25,277 bases of DNA. It comes from DATKMS01 sp041497995 (GTDB lineage: Bacteria; Desulfobacterota; Binatia; HRBIN30). Positions 16,552 to 23,404 of the stretch are shown piece by piece. Location of the stretch: positions 1 to 25,277 of the forward strand of contig JBGQHM010000058.1 in NCBI GenBank assembly GCA_041497995.1. The letters run 5' to 3'. Within the stretch, counting starts at the first letter, position 1; every line of letters begins with the position of its first letter. The notes under the pieces were generated by a model, which ran no database searches, was not told where the DNA came from, and saw only the letters and a list, made by a program, of their open reading frames with translations. The position numbers and the translations under genes were made by a program.

Positions 16552-17469
16552 ATGACCTCCGATCGCGCCAGCCGGACCGCCGAATACATGGCCTTCTTTC
16601 GCGCCCTGGAGTCCGTCCGCCCGTCTGGCCAGCGGCTGTTCAACGACCCGTTTGCGATCCATTTCCTCCGCCCTGCCCTCCGGCTTGCGGTGCGGTTGTC
16701 TCGTGTGCCGCGGTGTGGCTCGTTCGTCGCGTGGTACGCGGACCGGCGCCTTCCCGGCGCGCGCACATCTGGCATTGCCCGCACGCGCCTGATCGACGAT
16801 ACGCTCAGCCAGGCATTGCGTGACGGCATCAGCCAGGTGGTGATTCTCGGTGCGGGCTTCGATTGCCGCGCCTATCGGCTGCCTGACATGGCCCCTGCAG
16901 TTGTCTTTGAGGTGGACCACCCGGCGACCCGGTCGGCAAAGCTCGCCCGCTTGCGCCGCGTGCATCCCACGCTTCCGGCGAACGTCCGCTTCGTCGAGAT
17001 GGACTTCAATCGTCAACGCCTCCCCGACGTCCTGGAGTACGCCGGTCTCGATCCGCACCGTCCGGCGGTGTTTCTCTGGGAAGGCGTAACGAACTACCTC
17101 AGCGCTGATGCCGTCGACGCGGTGCTCCGCTTCATCGCAGGCTGCGCCGCCGGCAGCCGGGTCATCTTCACCTACGTGCACCGCGGCGCTCTGGATGGCT
17201 CCGCACTGTTCGAGGACGCAGCGGATATCCTGCGCGACGTCGAGCGATTGGGCGAACCATGGACCTTTGGTTTCCATCCGGAAGAGCTGCCCACCTACCT
17301 GCGCGAGCGCGGGCTTCAATTGGAGCGTGACGCCGAGGCGCGCGAGTATCGGGCGCAATGTTTCGGATCAGAGGCGGAGCGAATGCAGGGGTACAACTTC
17401 TACCACGTGGTGATCGCCGGCGTTCCGATGGAAGACAAGAAGCCAGCCGCGGGTGCAGCCGATGCCTAA
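16552..17469 (+). CDS. LCM/PPM1-type class I SAM-dependent methyltransferase
   Basis: 305 residues, in the 280-310 range of bacterial leucine-carboxyl-methyltransferase-like (TIGR00027-type) proteins. N-terminal SRTAEYMAFFRALE and a NDPFAIHFL block are followed by the SAM-binding loop VVILGAGFDCRAYRL (96-110), the acidic FEVDHPATRSAK (119-130) that contacts SAM ribose, EMDFN, and FLWEGVTNYLS. Members carboxyl- or O-methylate small molecules or peptides; the target is unknown. Its last codons overlap the TetR gene start by 8 bases, so the two are co-transcribed and the regulator probably controls the pair. Confidence 0.9.
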   Translation: MTSDRASRTAEYMAFFRALESVRPSGQRLFNDPFAIHFLRPALRLAVRLSRVPRCGSFVAWYADRRLPGARTSGIARTRLIDDTLSQALRDGISQVVILGAGFDCRAYRLPDMAPAVVFEVDHPATRSAKLARLRRVHPTLPANVRFVEMDFNRQRLPDVLEYAGLDPHRPAVFLWEGVTNYLSADAVDAVLRFIAGCAAGSRVIFTYVHRGALDGSALFEDAADILRDVERLGEPWTFGFHPEELPTYLRERGLQLERDAEAREYRAQCFGSEAERMQGYNFYHVVIAGVPMEDKKPAAGAADA

Positions 17470-18070
17470 AGTCAGCCAGTCCCACCGTGATGCGCGGCGC
17501 AGTCAGATTCTCGATGCGGCCATCGCTTGCTTCTCACGCCAAGGCTTCCACCGCGCGACCATGCAGGACATCGTCGAGCAATCCAAATTGAGCCCGGGGG
17601 CCATCTACAACTACTTCGCCAGCAAGGACGACATCATCGAAGCCATCGCGGACGAGCGCCACGCCAAGGAGCAGGCGCTGATTGCCGAGGCGGCAAAGGC
17701 GGCGAATGTCACCGACGTGTTCAAACGAATTCGCGACGGGTTCTTCAGCCAGCTCGACGACCCACAGGAACGCCGGCGGCGCCGCGTCAGCATCCAGTTG
17801 TGGGTCGAGGCGCAGCGCAATCCGCGAATCCACAAGATCGTCCGGCGGGGGATCGACAAGCCGCGCCAGCTCCTGAGCGCGCTCATCGCACGCGCCCAAC
17901 GCCGCCACGAGATCCCACGCGACCTCGACCCCGACGCGACCGCCCGCTTCATGATCGCCGTGTTTCACGGATTCATTCTTCAACTGGACTGGGACAACAA
18001 GGCCGCGGTCGAGCCCTACGTCGAGTTGCTGGACATCTGCCTGCAGCGATTGCTGGCGTCGGACGACTAG
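17462..18070 (+). CDS. TetR/AcrR family transcriptional regulator
   Basis: 202 residues, typical TetR size. The N-terminal DNA-binding helix-turn-helix (residues 12-58) is canonical: ILDAAIACFSRQGFHRATMQDI, then VEQSKLSPGAIYNYFASKDDII. The C-terminal about 140 residues are all-helical and define an unknown ligand pocket. ATG at 17462 overlaps the methyltransferase stop; a GTG at 17453 would add three residues. Likely represses its own operon from the 16404-16551 region, possibly in response to the methyltransferase substrate or product. Confidence 0.93.
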   Translation: MPKVSQSHRDARRSQILDAAIACFSRQGFHRATMQDIVEQSKLSPGAIYNYFASKDDIIEAIADERHAKEQALIAEAAKAANVTDVFKRIRDGFFSQLDDPQERRRRRVSIQLWVEAQRNPRIHKIVRRGIDKPRQLLSALIARAQRRHEIPRDLDPDATARFMIAVFHGFILQLDWDNKAAVEPYVELLDICLQRLLASDD

Positions 18071-18108
18071 GCACGCAGCCCGGGCTTTGCGCAAGAAGGT
18101 GACCTCTT

Positions 18109-18256
18109 CCCTCTCCCTCCGGGAGAGGACGAAGGTGAGGGGATGAGAAACTCCTCAACCACTTGCTCTGACTGCGTGAGCAGACCGACACGCCACGCAC
18201 CGTTTCGTCGAAGCCATCATCCAATTCCCTCACCTGACCTCTCCCGGAGGGAGAGG
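18109..18256. repeat. Inverted pair of REP-like elements (BIME/REPIN-like)
   Basis: Copy 1 (18109-18142) reads CCCTCTCCCTCCGGGAGAGG followed by an AGGTGAGGGG tail. Copy 2 (18227-18256) is its reverse complement with a few changes, starting CCCTCACCTGACC. Each core folds as a CTCTCC...GGAGAG hairpin with a short loop. An inverted pair separated by about 85 bases matches bacterial interspersed REP organisation. It lies between the TetR stop and the VOC stop, so it may also act as a bidirectional terminator, and it marks the left limit of the cassette array. Confidence 0.65.
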
Positions 18257-18296
18257 AAGCCGTCATCAAGCCTTCGTGTGCAAAGCCCACGCCGCT

Positions 18297-18764
18297 CTAG
18301 CTTCCCGAGTCTCGCGTATCGACCGGCTTCTCACTCAAACTCTCGTGGAACCGCAGCAGATATCCGTCTGGGTCCATCACGAGGATTTGCCGCTGTCCGA
18401 CGAGGACAGATTCCCGCCGGTACCACACCTCGCGCGGTTGCATCTTGAGTGGGTACGCCGCGTTCGCAAGAGCCGATACAATCTGATCGAGAGAATCCAC
18501 GCGGATCTCGAGATTCATGCCGCGACCCAAAGGATATTCGAGTGCACCCGTGCGCCACGCACCGGACCGTATCTCCACATCCGTCGCGACCTGAGTCCCA
18601 GAAACCTGTTCGAGCATCAACTGGCTTCGTCCGACGGAAAGGAATGCAAACCGTTCGTCCTTCCGCTGATACTCGATCTTGAACGGCAGGATCGTCGTGT
18701 AGAAGCTCAAGCTCTTCTCGATGTCGAAGACGCCCAGTTCCGGGATGAGATCGTTGTATCGCAT
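18297..18764 (-). CDS. VOC family (glyoxalase/bleomycin-resistance-like) protein
   Basis: 155 residues. Two beta-alpha-beta-beta-beta halves of the vicinal-oxygen-chelate fold can be traced: LIPELGVFDIEKSLSFYTT near the start, and LEIRVDSLDQIVSALANA followed by VLVGQRQILVMDPDGYLLRF at the end. The DPDGYLLRF ending is typical of bleomycin-resistance-like members that bind or modify small molecules. Substrate unknown. VOC proteins are frequent integron cargo. It is the last gene of the array on the left; the attC upstream of it (18854-18935) is degenerate and none follows its stop, so the cassette has probably become fixed. Confidence 0.85.
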   Translation of the reverse strand: MRYNDLIPELGVFDIEKSLSFYTTILPFKIEYQRKDERFAFLSVGRSQLMLEQVSGTQVATDVEIRSGAWRTGALEYPLGRGMNLEIRVDSLDQIVSALANAAYPLKMQPREVWYRRESVLVGQRQILVMDPDGYLLRFHESLSEKPVDTRDSGS

Positions 18765-18853
18765 CGGCCCTTGGACCGGTTACTTGCACCTGCATGTTTT
18801 GCTGCAGCTGTCACATACCATGGAACCGTCTTCGAGCCCCTTTTCCCTCACCG

Positions 18854-18935
18854 AGCTAGCGCCCGCGGGGCAGGCGCGGCGGAGTCGGTGGAAAACCAGC
18901 TTCCGCCGCCGTCGCCTGCAGCCGCTTTGTTCGGC
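18854..18935 (-). other. Degenerate attC site
   Basis: In gene direction: R'' GCCGAAC, then arm GCAGGCGACGGCGG pairing with CCGCCGCGCCTGC except for one extrahelical A, then a damaged R' (GCTAGCT where GTTAGCT would fit). One base change appears to have inactivated R'. The variable loop is longer than in its neighbours. It shares the AGGCGACGGC arm with the sites at 19309 and 25040. Confidence 0.55.
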
Positions 18936-18973
18936 CAGCCAAACCCGCCTTGCTCACATCACGGATCGAAGCT

Positions 18974-19285
18974 TCACAAATTCGTTTGCCAGTTGCCGTC
19001 ATCGTATCGTTCCATCAGATCCTTGAGACGCTCAAACAATCGCCGAAGCTCCCCTTGAAGGCGTTTGTCCTTCGTGTGATTGGCTTCAGCGGCGACAGAA
19101 TCGCATAGCTCCTCGATGTCGTAGACGGTGAATGACGCGAGGAGCCTCCCGCGGTGCTCGGTCGCCTTCACGAGCCGATCGCCGAGCCGCGGATCGGGAA
19201 ACACATGATCGACAATCAGCGTTCGTTCGCGTGCGGTGAAGGGAATCGCGATTGGCTCATCCTCATCGATTTTGACCCGCTTCAT
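18974..19285 (-). CDS. Cassette-encoded small protein of unknown function
   Basis: 103 residues, not recognised. The first third is a short strand region with T-A-R-E-R-T-L-I-V-D-H; the second has FTVYDIEELCDSVAAEANH, and the last is a helical KDKRLQGELRRLFERLKDLMERYDD. The overall look is a small mostly helical cytoplasmic protein with an acidic C-terminus. The ATG at 19285 sits 23 bases after the R' box of the attC at 19309-19372, and the frame ends shortly before the degenerate attC, so it fills one cassette exactly. No Shine-Dalgarno is seen; translation may depend on upstream cassettes or a leaderless message. Confidence 0.7.
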   Translation of the reverse strand: MKRVKIDEDEPIAIPFTARERTLIVDHVFPDPRLGDRLVKATEHRGRLLASFTVYDIEELCDSVAAEANHTKDKRLQGELRRLFERLKDLMERYDDGNWQTNL

Positions 19286-19308
19286 CGTTTCTAGTCAGAA
19301 CCCGTCAA

Positions 19309-19372
19309 GCCGAACGCGATGGCGTTCAGGCGCGGCCCGCTTTTGGCCGTCGCCTGGAACAGCTGGTTCGGC
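19309..19372 (-). other. attC recombination site
   Basis: 64 bases. In gene direction R'' GCCGAAC and R' GTTCGGC are perfect complements. The left arm GTTCCAGGCGACGGCC pairs with GGCCGCGCCTGAAC, leaving one C and one A extrahelical, the signature used by integron integrases to choose the strand. The TIR gene upstream stops 78 bases before R''; the next gene starts 23 bases after R'. Confidence 0.85.
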
Positions 19373-19450
19373 CTGCGCAACTCATGGCACCCTTCCGTCG
19401 CCGTCAGATAACACCGCGAGATCGATGCCCTTGGCTCGCTCTCAAGTACG

Positions 19451-20059
19451 TCAAGATGGTAGGGCGGGCGGAGTCGACCCCGGGAAGGCTTGGGGTAAGC
19501 CAGTGCCTCTCCACTTTTTCCTCTCGGTTTGGAACCAAGTACAAAGGTGCGATTCACTGCGATGGATCGGGCCAAGAAGGAGGTATTCGGGCAAGTCATT
19601 GCTGGTGATACTTGGCTGGACCCAGGCGCTCGCGGCGATAGTAATAACCCGCGGCTCCTTGACCCGACCGTACTCGTACGGAACCCAGAGGGAACCCGGA
19701 GTACGAACTGTAAAGACTGCTGCAACGTGGGAGCAGTTTAGTAGCGCCATCTCGATGATCTGTGCGATGGCAAGCGCGGGCGAATGCCCCGCTGGCACTT
19801 GAGCGGGGCTCAAGTCCAAGACATCCAGCCAGTACTCGAAACCGTTCTGGTTGGCCAAGTATGCCACCCGCAATGCTTCATTTCGGTCGGCCTGGCGGTG
19901 CGAGACGAACACTCGGGGGCAGGGTGGCGCCACAGCCGGGGCAGTTGGGAGCCAATCACGCTCAAGGGACCGGCGCTCCCATTCCGGAAGTCCCGTGATC
20001 TGAGGGGGAAATCGTCTATTCCACGGTTCCCTACGATAATTTGTCCAGTCATAGTTCAT
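19451..20059 (-). CDS. TIR-domain protein (candidate antiphage effector)
   Basis: 202 residues, cytoplasmic. The ATG at 20059 follows GAGGAAGG. Residues 48-145 have TIR fold landmarks: PRVFVSHRQADRNEALRVAYLA (beta-A and alpha-A), GFEYWLDVLD (beta-B), an IIEMALLNCSHVAAVFT helix-strand, then SLWVPYEYGRV with a W125-x-x-x-E129 motif where TIR NADases place their catalytic glutamate, and RVITIA. Bacterial TIR proteins hydrolyse NAD+ or make cyclic ADP-ribose signals in Thoeris, CBASS and related defence, or act as effectors. No sensor or adaptor domain is visible: the N-terminal 45 residues are Trp/Arg-rich and the C-terminal 50 residues are unassigned. Lying alone between two attC sites, it would be a self-contained cassette. 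Defence role is inferred. Confidence 0.75.
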   Translation of the reverse strand: MNYDWTNYRREPWNRRFPPQITGLPEWERRSLERDWLPTAPAVAPPCPRVFVSHRQADRNEALRVAYLANQNGFEYWLDVLDLSPAQVPAGHSPALAIAQIIEMALLNCSHVAAVFTVRTPGSLWVPYEYGRVKEPRVITIAASAWVQPSITSNDLPEYLLLGPIHRSESHLCTWFQTERKKWRGTGLPQAFPGSTPPALPS

Positions 20060-20147
20060 GGCGATACCTTCCTCGAAACGTTTCCGTTGCCCTGGTTCCT
20101 AGTACGTTACCCCGGACCACCTCGTTTCTCCGAGCGCGGCTTGACAA

Positions 20148-20213
20148 GCCGAACGCCTCCGGCATCAGCCGCGCGCGCCTTCTCGCGCGTCGGTCTGGAT
20201 GCCGTAGTTAGAC
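20148..20213 (-). other. attC recombination site
   Basis: 66 bases. In gene direction R'' GTCTAAC and R' GTTCGGC. Arm CGGCATCCAGACC pairs with GGCTGATGCCG, leaving one C and one A unpaired. The stop codon (TAA) of the upstream dockerin gene lies inside R''. Confidence 0.85.
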
Positions 20214-22655
20214 TCCACACTCGCTCAGTGCGTTGTTCACCGCTCTGAGGACCTCATCAATGGTGATTTGCTTGTCGTGATTTGCATCGCCTGCGCTGCA
20301 CGTACCGATATCTGCGCTCCCGAGCGCAATGTTCACCATCGTGAGTAGTTCATCGATGGTCACTTGCGTATCGTCGCTGCAATCGCCGATGCAAGGAATC
20401 GGCGTCGGCGTGGGCGTCGGGGTCTGGCGTGTTGTCGTCTGCGTGACGCTCGGCGTAGCGGTAACCGTTGGCGTGAGCGTCTTCGCAGCCGTAGTCGATG
20501 CGGTGGGCGTGAGCGTGTGACTCGGCGTACTGGACTTTGTGCGTGTGGTGGACGGCGTGGGCGTCGGGGTATCCGTTGCGGTCGGTGTTGGCGTCATGGT
20601 TGGGGTGGGAGTGAACGGCACAAGCGACCAACTGAGAACTATCTCGCCCGCCGCGGCGGAGGTGCTGGCAACGCGAATCGGGTATCTTGTGCCTGCACTG
20701 GCAAGAAATGTGACAGGACAAATGCCCGGCTGAGACGGGAAGCAGTCGGCAACGCGGGCTCCGTTCTCCAAGTGGACATCCAAATAGGGAACGAAGGTTT
20801 GGGCATTCACCTCGAACGTGACGTAACCATCGAGGGGTGCCTGCCAAGAATACCAAAGAGAACCATAGATCGACGTCCCCGCAGCATCAGCTTCTGCCGG
20901 CTCGATAGTCGCCACGGCGTTGTCGGCCCTCAGTGTTCCCGACAACCCGCTAATGAGGCCAGCCTGTGCAGCGTCGTCGTTCTCGGGCGCCGCAGCGCTC
21001 ACCCAGTTCAAGACTAGATTTCCGATCTCCTTTCTATAGCCGCCACCGCTAGCCACGGCGATACGGTAGGAGCTACCCGCGGTAGCGGTGAAGATGATGC
21101 GATGGCCGTCAGCCGTCTGCGCCCCGGCGACTGAGACGAGGCCATTGATGCTCTCCCCGGAGAACACGGCGACAAGAGCAGCGAAGTCGCTGCCGATCGT
21201 GTCAAACGCGACTCGCCCAGACTCCGGCGATTGCCAAGAATACCAAACTGAAGGCGCAGTGCTGCCGGCGGTTGGGGGCTCGCCATCCTCTCGCGTGGCG
21301 CCGCGCGTTGTACCTTCAATACGCCCAGCAGCACCACGGATGGCCTCCGCAGCCGCAAAGTAGTCATTGGGAGGGTAAGGGCCCCAGTTGAGAGCCACGA
21401 CGCCAGAGGTTCGCGCATACCCAGCCACCGATATCCGATACGTCTCACCGGCAACCGCGTCAAAATACACGAGACTGTAGGTGGAGTCTCCCAACCAGTC
21501 ATCACTGGTAGCAACGCGATCTAAACCCGCTAGGCTGTCGCCCCGGTAGATTGCCATTACGGTGTCGAAGTCGCTTCGATCAGTCGCAAAGGTCATCCTT
21601 CGATCCTCTGGCGCTACCCACATGTACCAGATTGATCGGCCTGAATAGGCAATGTCGGCCTCCGCTGGAATGTAAGGTTCACCGCACTCATCTGTCGCAT
21701 TGAGTGTACTTCCTGCTGCGTGCCCTCGCAGGCCGACGATCGGCTCCGCGTTGCCGAAGTTGTCGTTTGCGGGTCCGGTGCCCGCGTATTCCCAAATCAG
21801 CGAGATCGGGGACTGGGAACTGCCGACTCCCGTATCTACTCGTATGTAGTAGGTCACTCCAGCGGTGGCGCTGAACGTCACGCTAAACACCCCACCCGCG
21901 CTCAAACCTCCGTTCGTGGTGGTGGGCACCCGCATCAACCCGTCTAGAGTCAGCCCAGTAAAGACAGCTATGGTGGGGAGGGCAAAGTCAGCTTCGAAAG
22001 TCACACATCCGCTGGCAGGCGCGGTCCACCGCCACCACACGGAAGACGTGCATGGGTACTCGACGGAGGGCTCATCGTCCTCGCAGGTTGCGTCAAGGTG
22101 GTTGCCGAGCGCATAGCCACTAGGCCCCGAAATCTGTCGCGCGTCCGTGAAGTCGTCGTTCAGTGGTGGCGAATCATACCCCCATGTCAGGAGGAAGGGG
22201 CCGGCCTCCGCGGGGAAGCTGGCAATTGCGAGTCGATACTCCGTGCCCGCTTCCGCCTGAAATGCTCGGTAGCCCATGCTCTCTTGAGTTGCGTTCAAAG
22301 CCTGTAGCTGCTCAATGCTGGAACCAGCAAACAGATTCAACGAGGGGTTAAAACGCCGCTCGACGAGAACGGCGAAACGGACCGCCCCGTTCTTCGGGGC
22401 GATCCATCGGTACCAGATGGAGTTACCGTTCGTATTCAATACGGGCTCGCCGAGCTCGATCGTCGCACCGGCATTTGTCCCGCCGACGTCGCCGGCCGCG
22501 CCGGTTATGAGCTGGGCGTTGGCGAACTTGTCATTGGCTGGGGGAGCAGCTACGGCGATACCATCAACAGATGCAGATGCCACCGTGACCAAAACGGCTA
22601 CCAACAGCCATTTCCGCCGATGCACGCAGTTCACTCCGGTTTCCGCACAGCGCAT
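20208..22655 (-). CDS. Cassette-borne secreted protein: five PPC-like repeats, Thr/Pro stalk, C-terminal dockerin
   Basis: 815 residues from the ATG at 22655, which follows AGGGAGG; an ATG at 22679 overlaps the attC R' box and is less likely. A signal peptide (KWLLVAVLVTVASASVDGIAVAA) precedes five repeats of about 115-135 residues. Each opens with N-D-x-(F/A)-x-x-A-x-x-I, then an E-x-G-E-P or equivalent, S-(V/I/L)-W-(Y/W)-x-W-x-(A/S)-P, V/M-x-F, G-x-S/T-(I/L)-x-x-L, a T-A-G-x-x-Y-x-I-x-V segment and a final (L/V)-x-W. They resemble PPC-type beta-sandwich domains of secreted hydrolases. Residues about 677-751 are a Thr/Pro stalk. The last 64 hold a dockerin-like pair: GDCSDDTQVTIDELL and GDANHDKQITIDEVL. 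No catalytic domain is seen. It is very large for an integron cassette and its stop is inside attC. Confidence 0.85.
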   Translation of the reverse strand: MRCAETGVNCVHRRKWLLVAVLVTVASASVDGIAVAAPPANDKFANAQLITGAAGDVGGTNAGATIELGEPVLNTNGNSIWYRWIAPKNGAVRFAVLVERRFNPSLNLFAGSSIEQLQALNATQESMGYRAFQAEAGTEYRLAIASFPAEAGPFLLTWGYDSPPLNDDFTDARQISGPSGYALGNHLDATCEDDEPSVEYPCTSSVWWRWTAPASGCVTFEADFALPTIAVFTGLTLDGLMRVPTTTNGGLSAGGVFSVTFSATAGVTYYIRVDTGVGSSQSPISLIWEYAGTGPANDNFGNAEPIVGLRGHAAGSTLNATDECGEPYIPAEADIAYSGRSIWYMWVAPEDRRMTFATDRSDFDTVMAIYRGDSLAGLDRVATSDDWLGDSTYSLVYFDAVAGETYRISVAGYARTSGVVALNWGPYPPNDYFAAAEAIRGAAGRIEGTTRGATREDGEPPTAGSTAPSVWYSWQSPESGRVAFDTIGSDFAALVAVFSGESINGLVSVAGAQTADGHRIIFTATAGSSYRIAVASGGGYRKEIGNLVLNWVSAAAPENDDAAQAGLISGLSGTLRADNAVATIEPAEADAAGTSIYGSLWYSWQAPLDGYVTFEVNAQTFVPYLDVHLENGARVADCFPSQPGICPVTFLASAGTRYPIRVASTSAAAGEIVLSWSLVPFTPTPTMTPTPTATDTPTPTPSTTRTKSSTPSHTLTPTASTTAAKTLTPTVTATPSVTQTTTRQTPTPTPTPIPCIGDCSDDTQVTIDELLTMVNIALGSADIGTCSAGDANHDKQITIDEVLRAVNNALSECGV

Positions 22656-22670
22656 GATCGCCTCCCTGGG

Positions 22671-22739
22671 GTCTAACATCCTGGCGCTAACCGGCGCGCG
22701 CCGCTCTTGCGCGCGTCCGTGTTGAGCGCCCAGTTAGCG
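22671..22739 (-). other. attC recombination site overlapping brnA 3' end
   Basis: 69 bases. In gene direction R'' CGCTAAC and R' GTTAGAC. Arm TGGGCGCT pairs with AGCGCCA leaving one G unpaired. The central loop holds its own GC-rich pairing. The brnA reading frame continues 53 bases into the site. R' ends 15 bases before the start of the dockerin gene. Confidence 0.75.
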
Positions 22740-22971
22740 ATCGCGCATGGTGCTCGGCATATGCGTCGAGCAGGCGGCGAATCATTCGCTGGTACTGGGT
22801 GTGGTGCTTCCGCGCTTCGGACTTGAAGAAATCGACACTACGCTTGCTCAACGCGATGGTGACCTTGACACCTTCGTCGCGAAAGACGAGCTCCTCCGGA
22901 GGAGGCAGGAAGTCAGGAACGACTCTTAGCTTCCCCAGCGGCTCGTCGGTGTACCTGATTTTCTCGCTCAT
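22687..22971 (-). CDS. brnA: BrnA-like antitoxin carried on integron cassette
   Basis: 94 residues from the ATG at 22971. Starting upstream at 23022 would add a disordered stretch. A Met-Ser-Glu-Lys-Ile opening and a Pro-rich segment (PDFLPPPEELVF, 19-30) precede the ribbon-helix-helix core, KVTIALSKRSVDFFKSEAR then YQRMIRRLLDAYAEHH (36-75). This layout is common among BrnT-linked antitoxins. The start lies 59 bases inside the toxin gene. The final 16 residues (Thr/Arg/Ala-rich) are encoded by attC sequence itself, so recombination at this site would alter the antitoxin tail. Confidence 0.8.
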   Translation of the reverse strand: MSEKIRYTDEPLGKLRVVPDFLPPPEELVFRDEGVKVTIALSKRSVDFFKSEARKHHTQYQRMIRRLLDAYAEHHARSLTGRSTRTRARAARAG

Positions 22972-23233
22972 AGATCCGCTTTCCCTTACGCCAGTAACCG
23001 GCCCCGATGATTCGAATTGCATCCTCGCGGTACGTGAACCGAACCGTCAGAATCGCACCTTCGACCCGACCGAAGCAGTAGTGCCGCTTCTCACTCGAAC
23101 TATGGGACAGGTCTTCGGCAATCACGCGCTTCGAATCCGCAAAGGCGAGTTGCGCCCTTCCAAACGAGACACCGTGCTTCTTCTGATTTTGCTGATCCTT
23201 TTTCGCGTCCCACTCGAAGCGCGCCTTTGCCAC
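22913..23233 (-). CDS. brnT: BrnT family toxin carried on integron cassette
   Basis: 106 residues from a GTG at 23233, no Shine-Dalgarno. The family opening is clear: ARFEWDAKKDQQNQKKHGVSF (4-24), followed by AQLAFADSKRVIAEDLSHSS, EKRHYCFGRV, and a C-terminal DAIRIIGAGYWRKGKRIYE. The usual I-I-S-A-R-x-A ending is altered to I-I-G-A-G-Y-W, and there is a longer tail, so it is diverged from the pair at 269-878 and probably not a recent copy. BrnT is a ribonuclease neutralised by BrnA. Toxin-antitoxin cassettes are known to stabilise integron arrays, and this one has a palindrome upstream that would give it its own control. Confidence 0.85.
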   Translation of the reverse strand: MAKARFEWDAKKDQQNQKKHGVSFGRAQLAFADSKRVIAEDLSHSSSEKRHYCFGRVEGAILTVRFTYREDAIRIIGAGYWRKGKRIYERENQVHRRAAGEAKSRS

Positions 23234-23263
23234 CGGAGGACGCTAGCACGACTCCGCCAGAGG

Positions 23264-23283
23264 AGCCATATGCCTGTATGGCT
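23264..23283. promoter_or_regulatory. Palindrome upstream of cassette brnT, candidate operator
   Basis: AGCCATA (23264-23270) and TATGGCT (23277-23283) are perfect inverted repeats with a 6-base spacer, 30-50 bases upstream of the toxin start at 23233. Its position parallels the palindrome before the other brnT, but the sequence differs, as expected for diverged antitoxins with separate operators. Confidence 0.45.
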
Positions 23284-23308
23284 ACGTTCCAGCCCCTCGC
23301 CCTCCGAT

Positions 23309-23404
23309 CGCTAACGTCCTGCGGTTGAGCGGCCGGCGCCCACCGCCGCCCGGTCGAAGCAAACGGTCGCGCGCTGGTCCGCTCCAAAACGCGAAGAGTT
23401 AGAC
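23309..23404 (-). other. attC recombination site
   Basis: 96 bases. In gene direction R'' GTCTAAC and R' GTTAGCG. Arm TTGGAGCGGACC pairs with GGCCGCTCAA leaving one G and one A extrahelical, the same places as in other sites of the array. The TAA stop of the upstream cupin gene is within R''. R' departs from GTTRRRY in its last two positions. Confidence 0.78.

Noticed and set aside
18276..19058. Plus-strand frame of 260 codons
   Set aside because: Antisense to the VOC gene and to an attC; no start signal or known domain.
19291..19725. 144-codon minus-strand frame running through the attC at 19309
   Set aside because: It overlaps the TIR gene in another frame, and its tail is a translation of attC sequence; such frames are common artefacts in cassette arrays.
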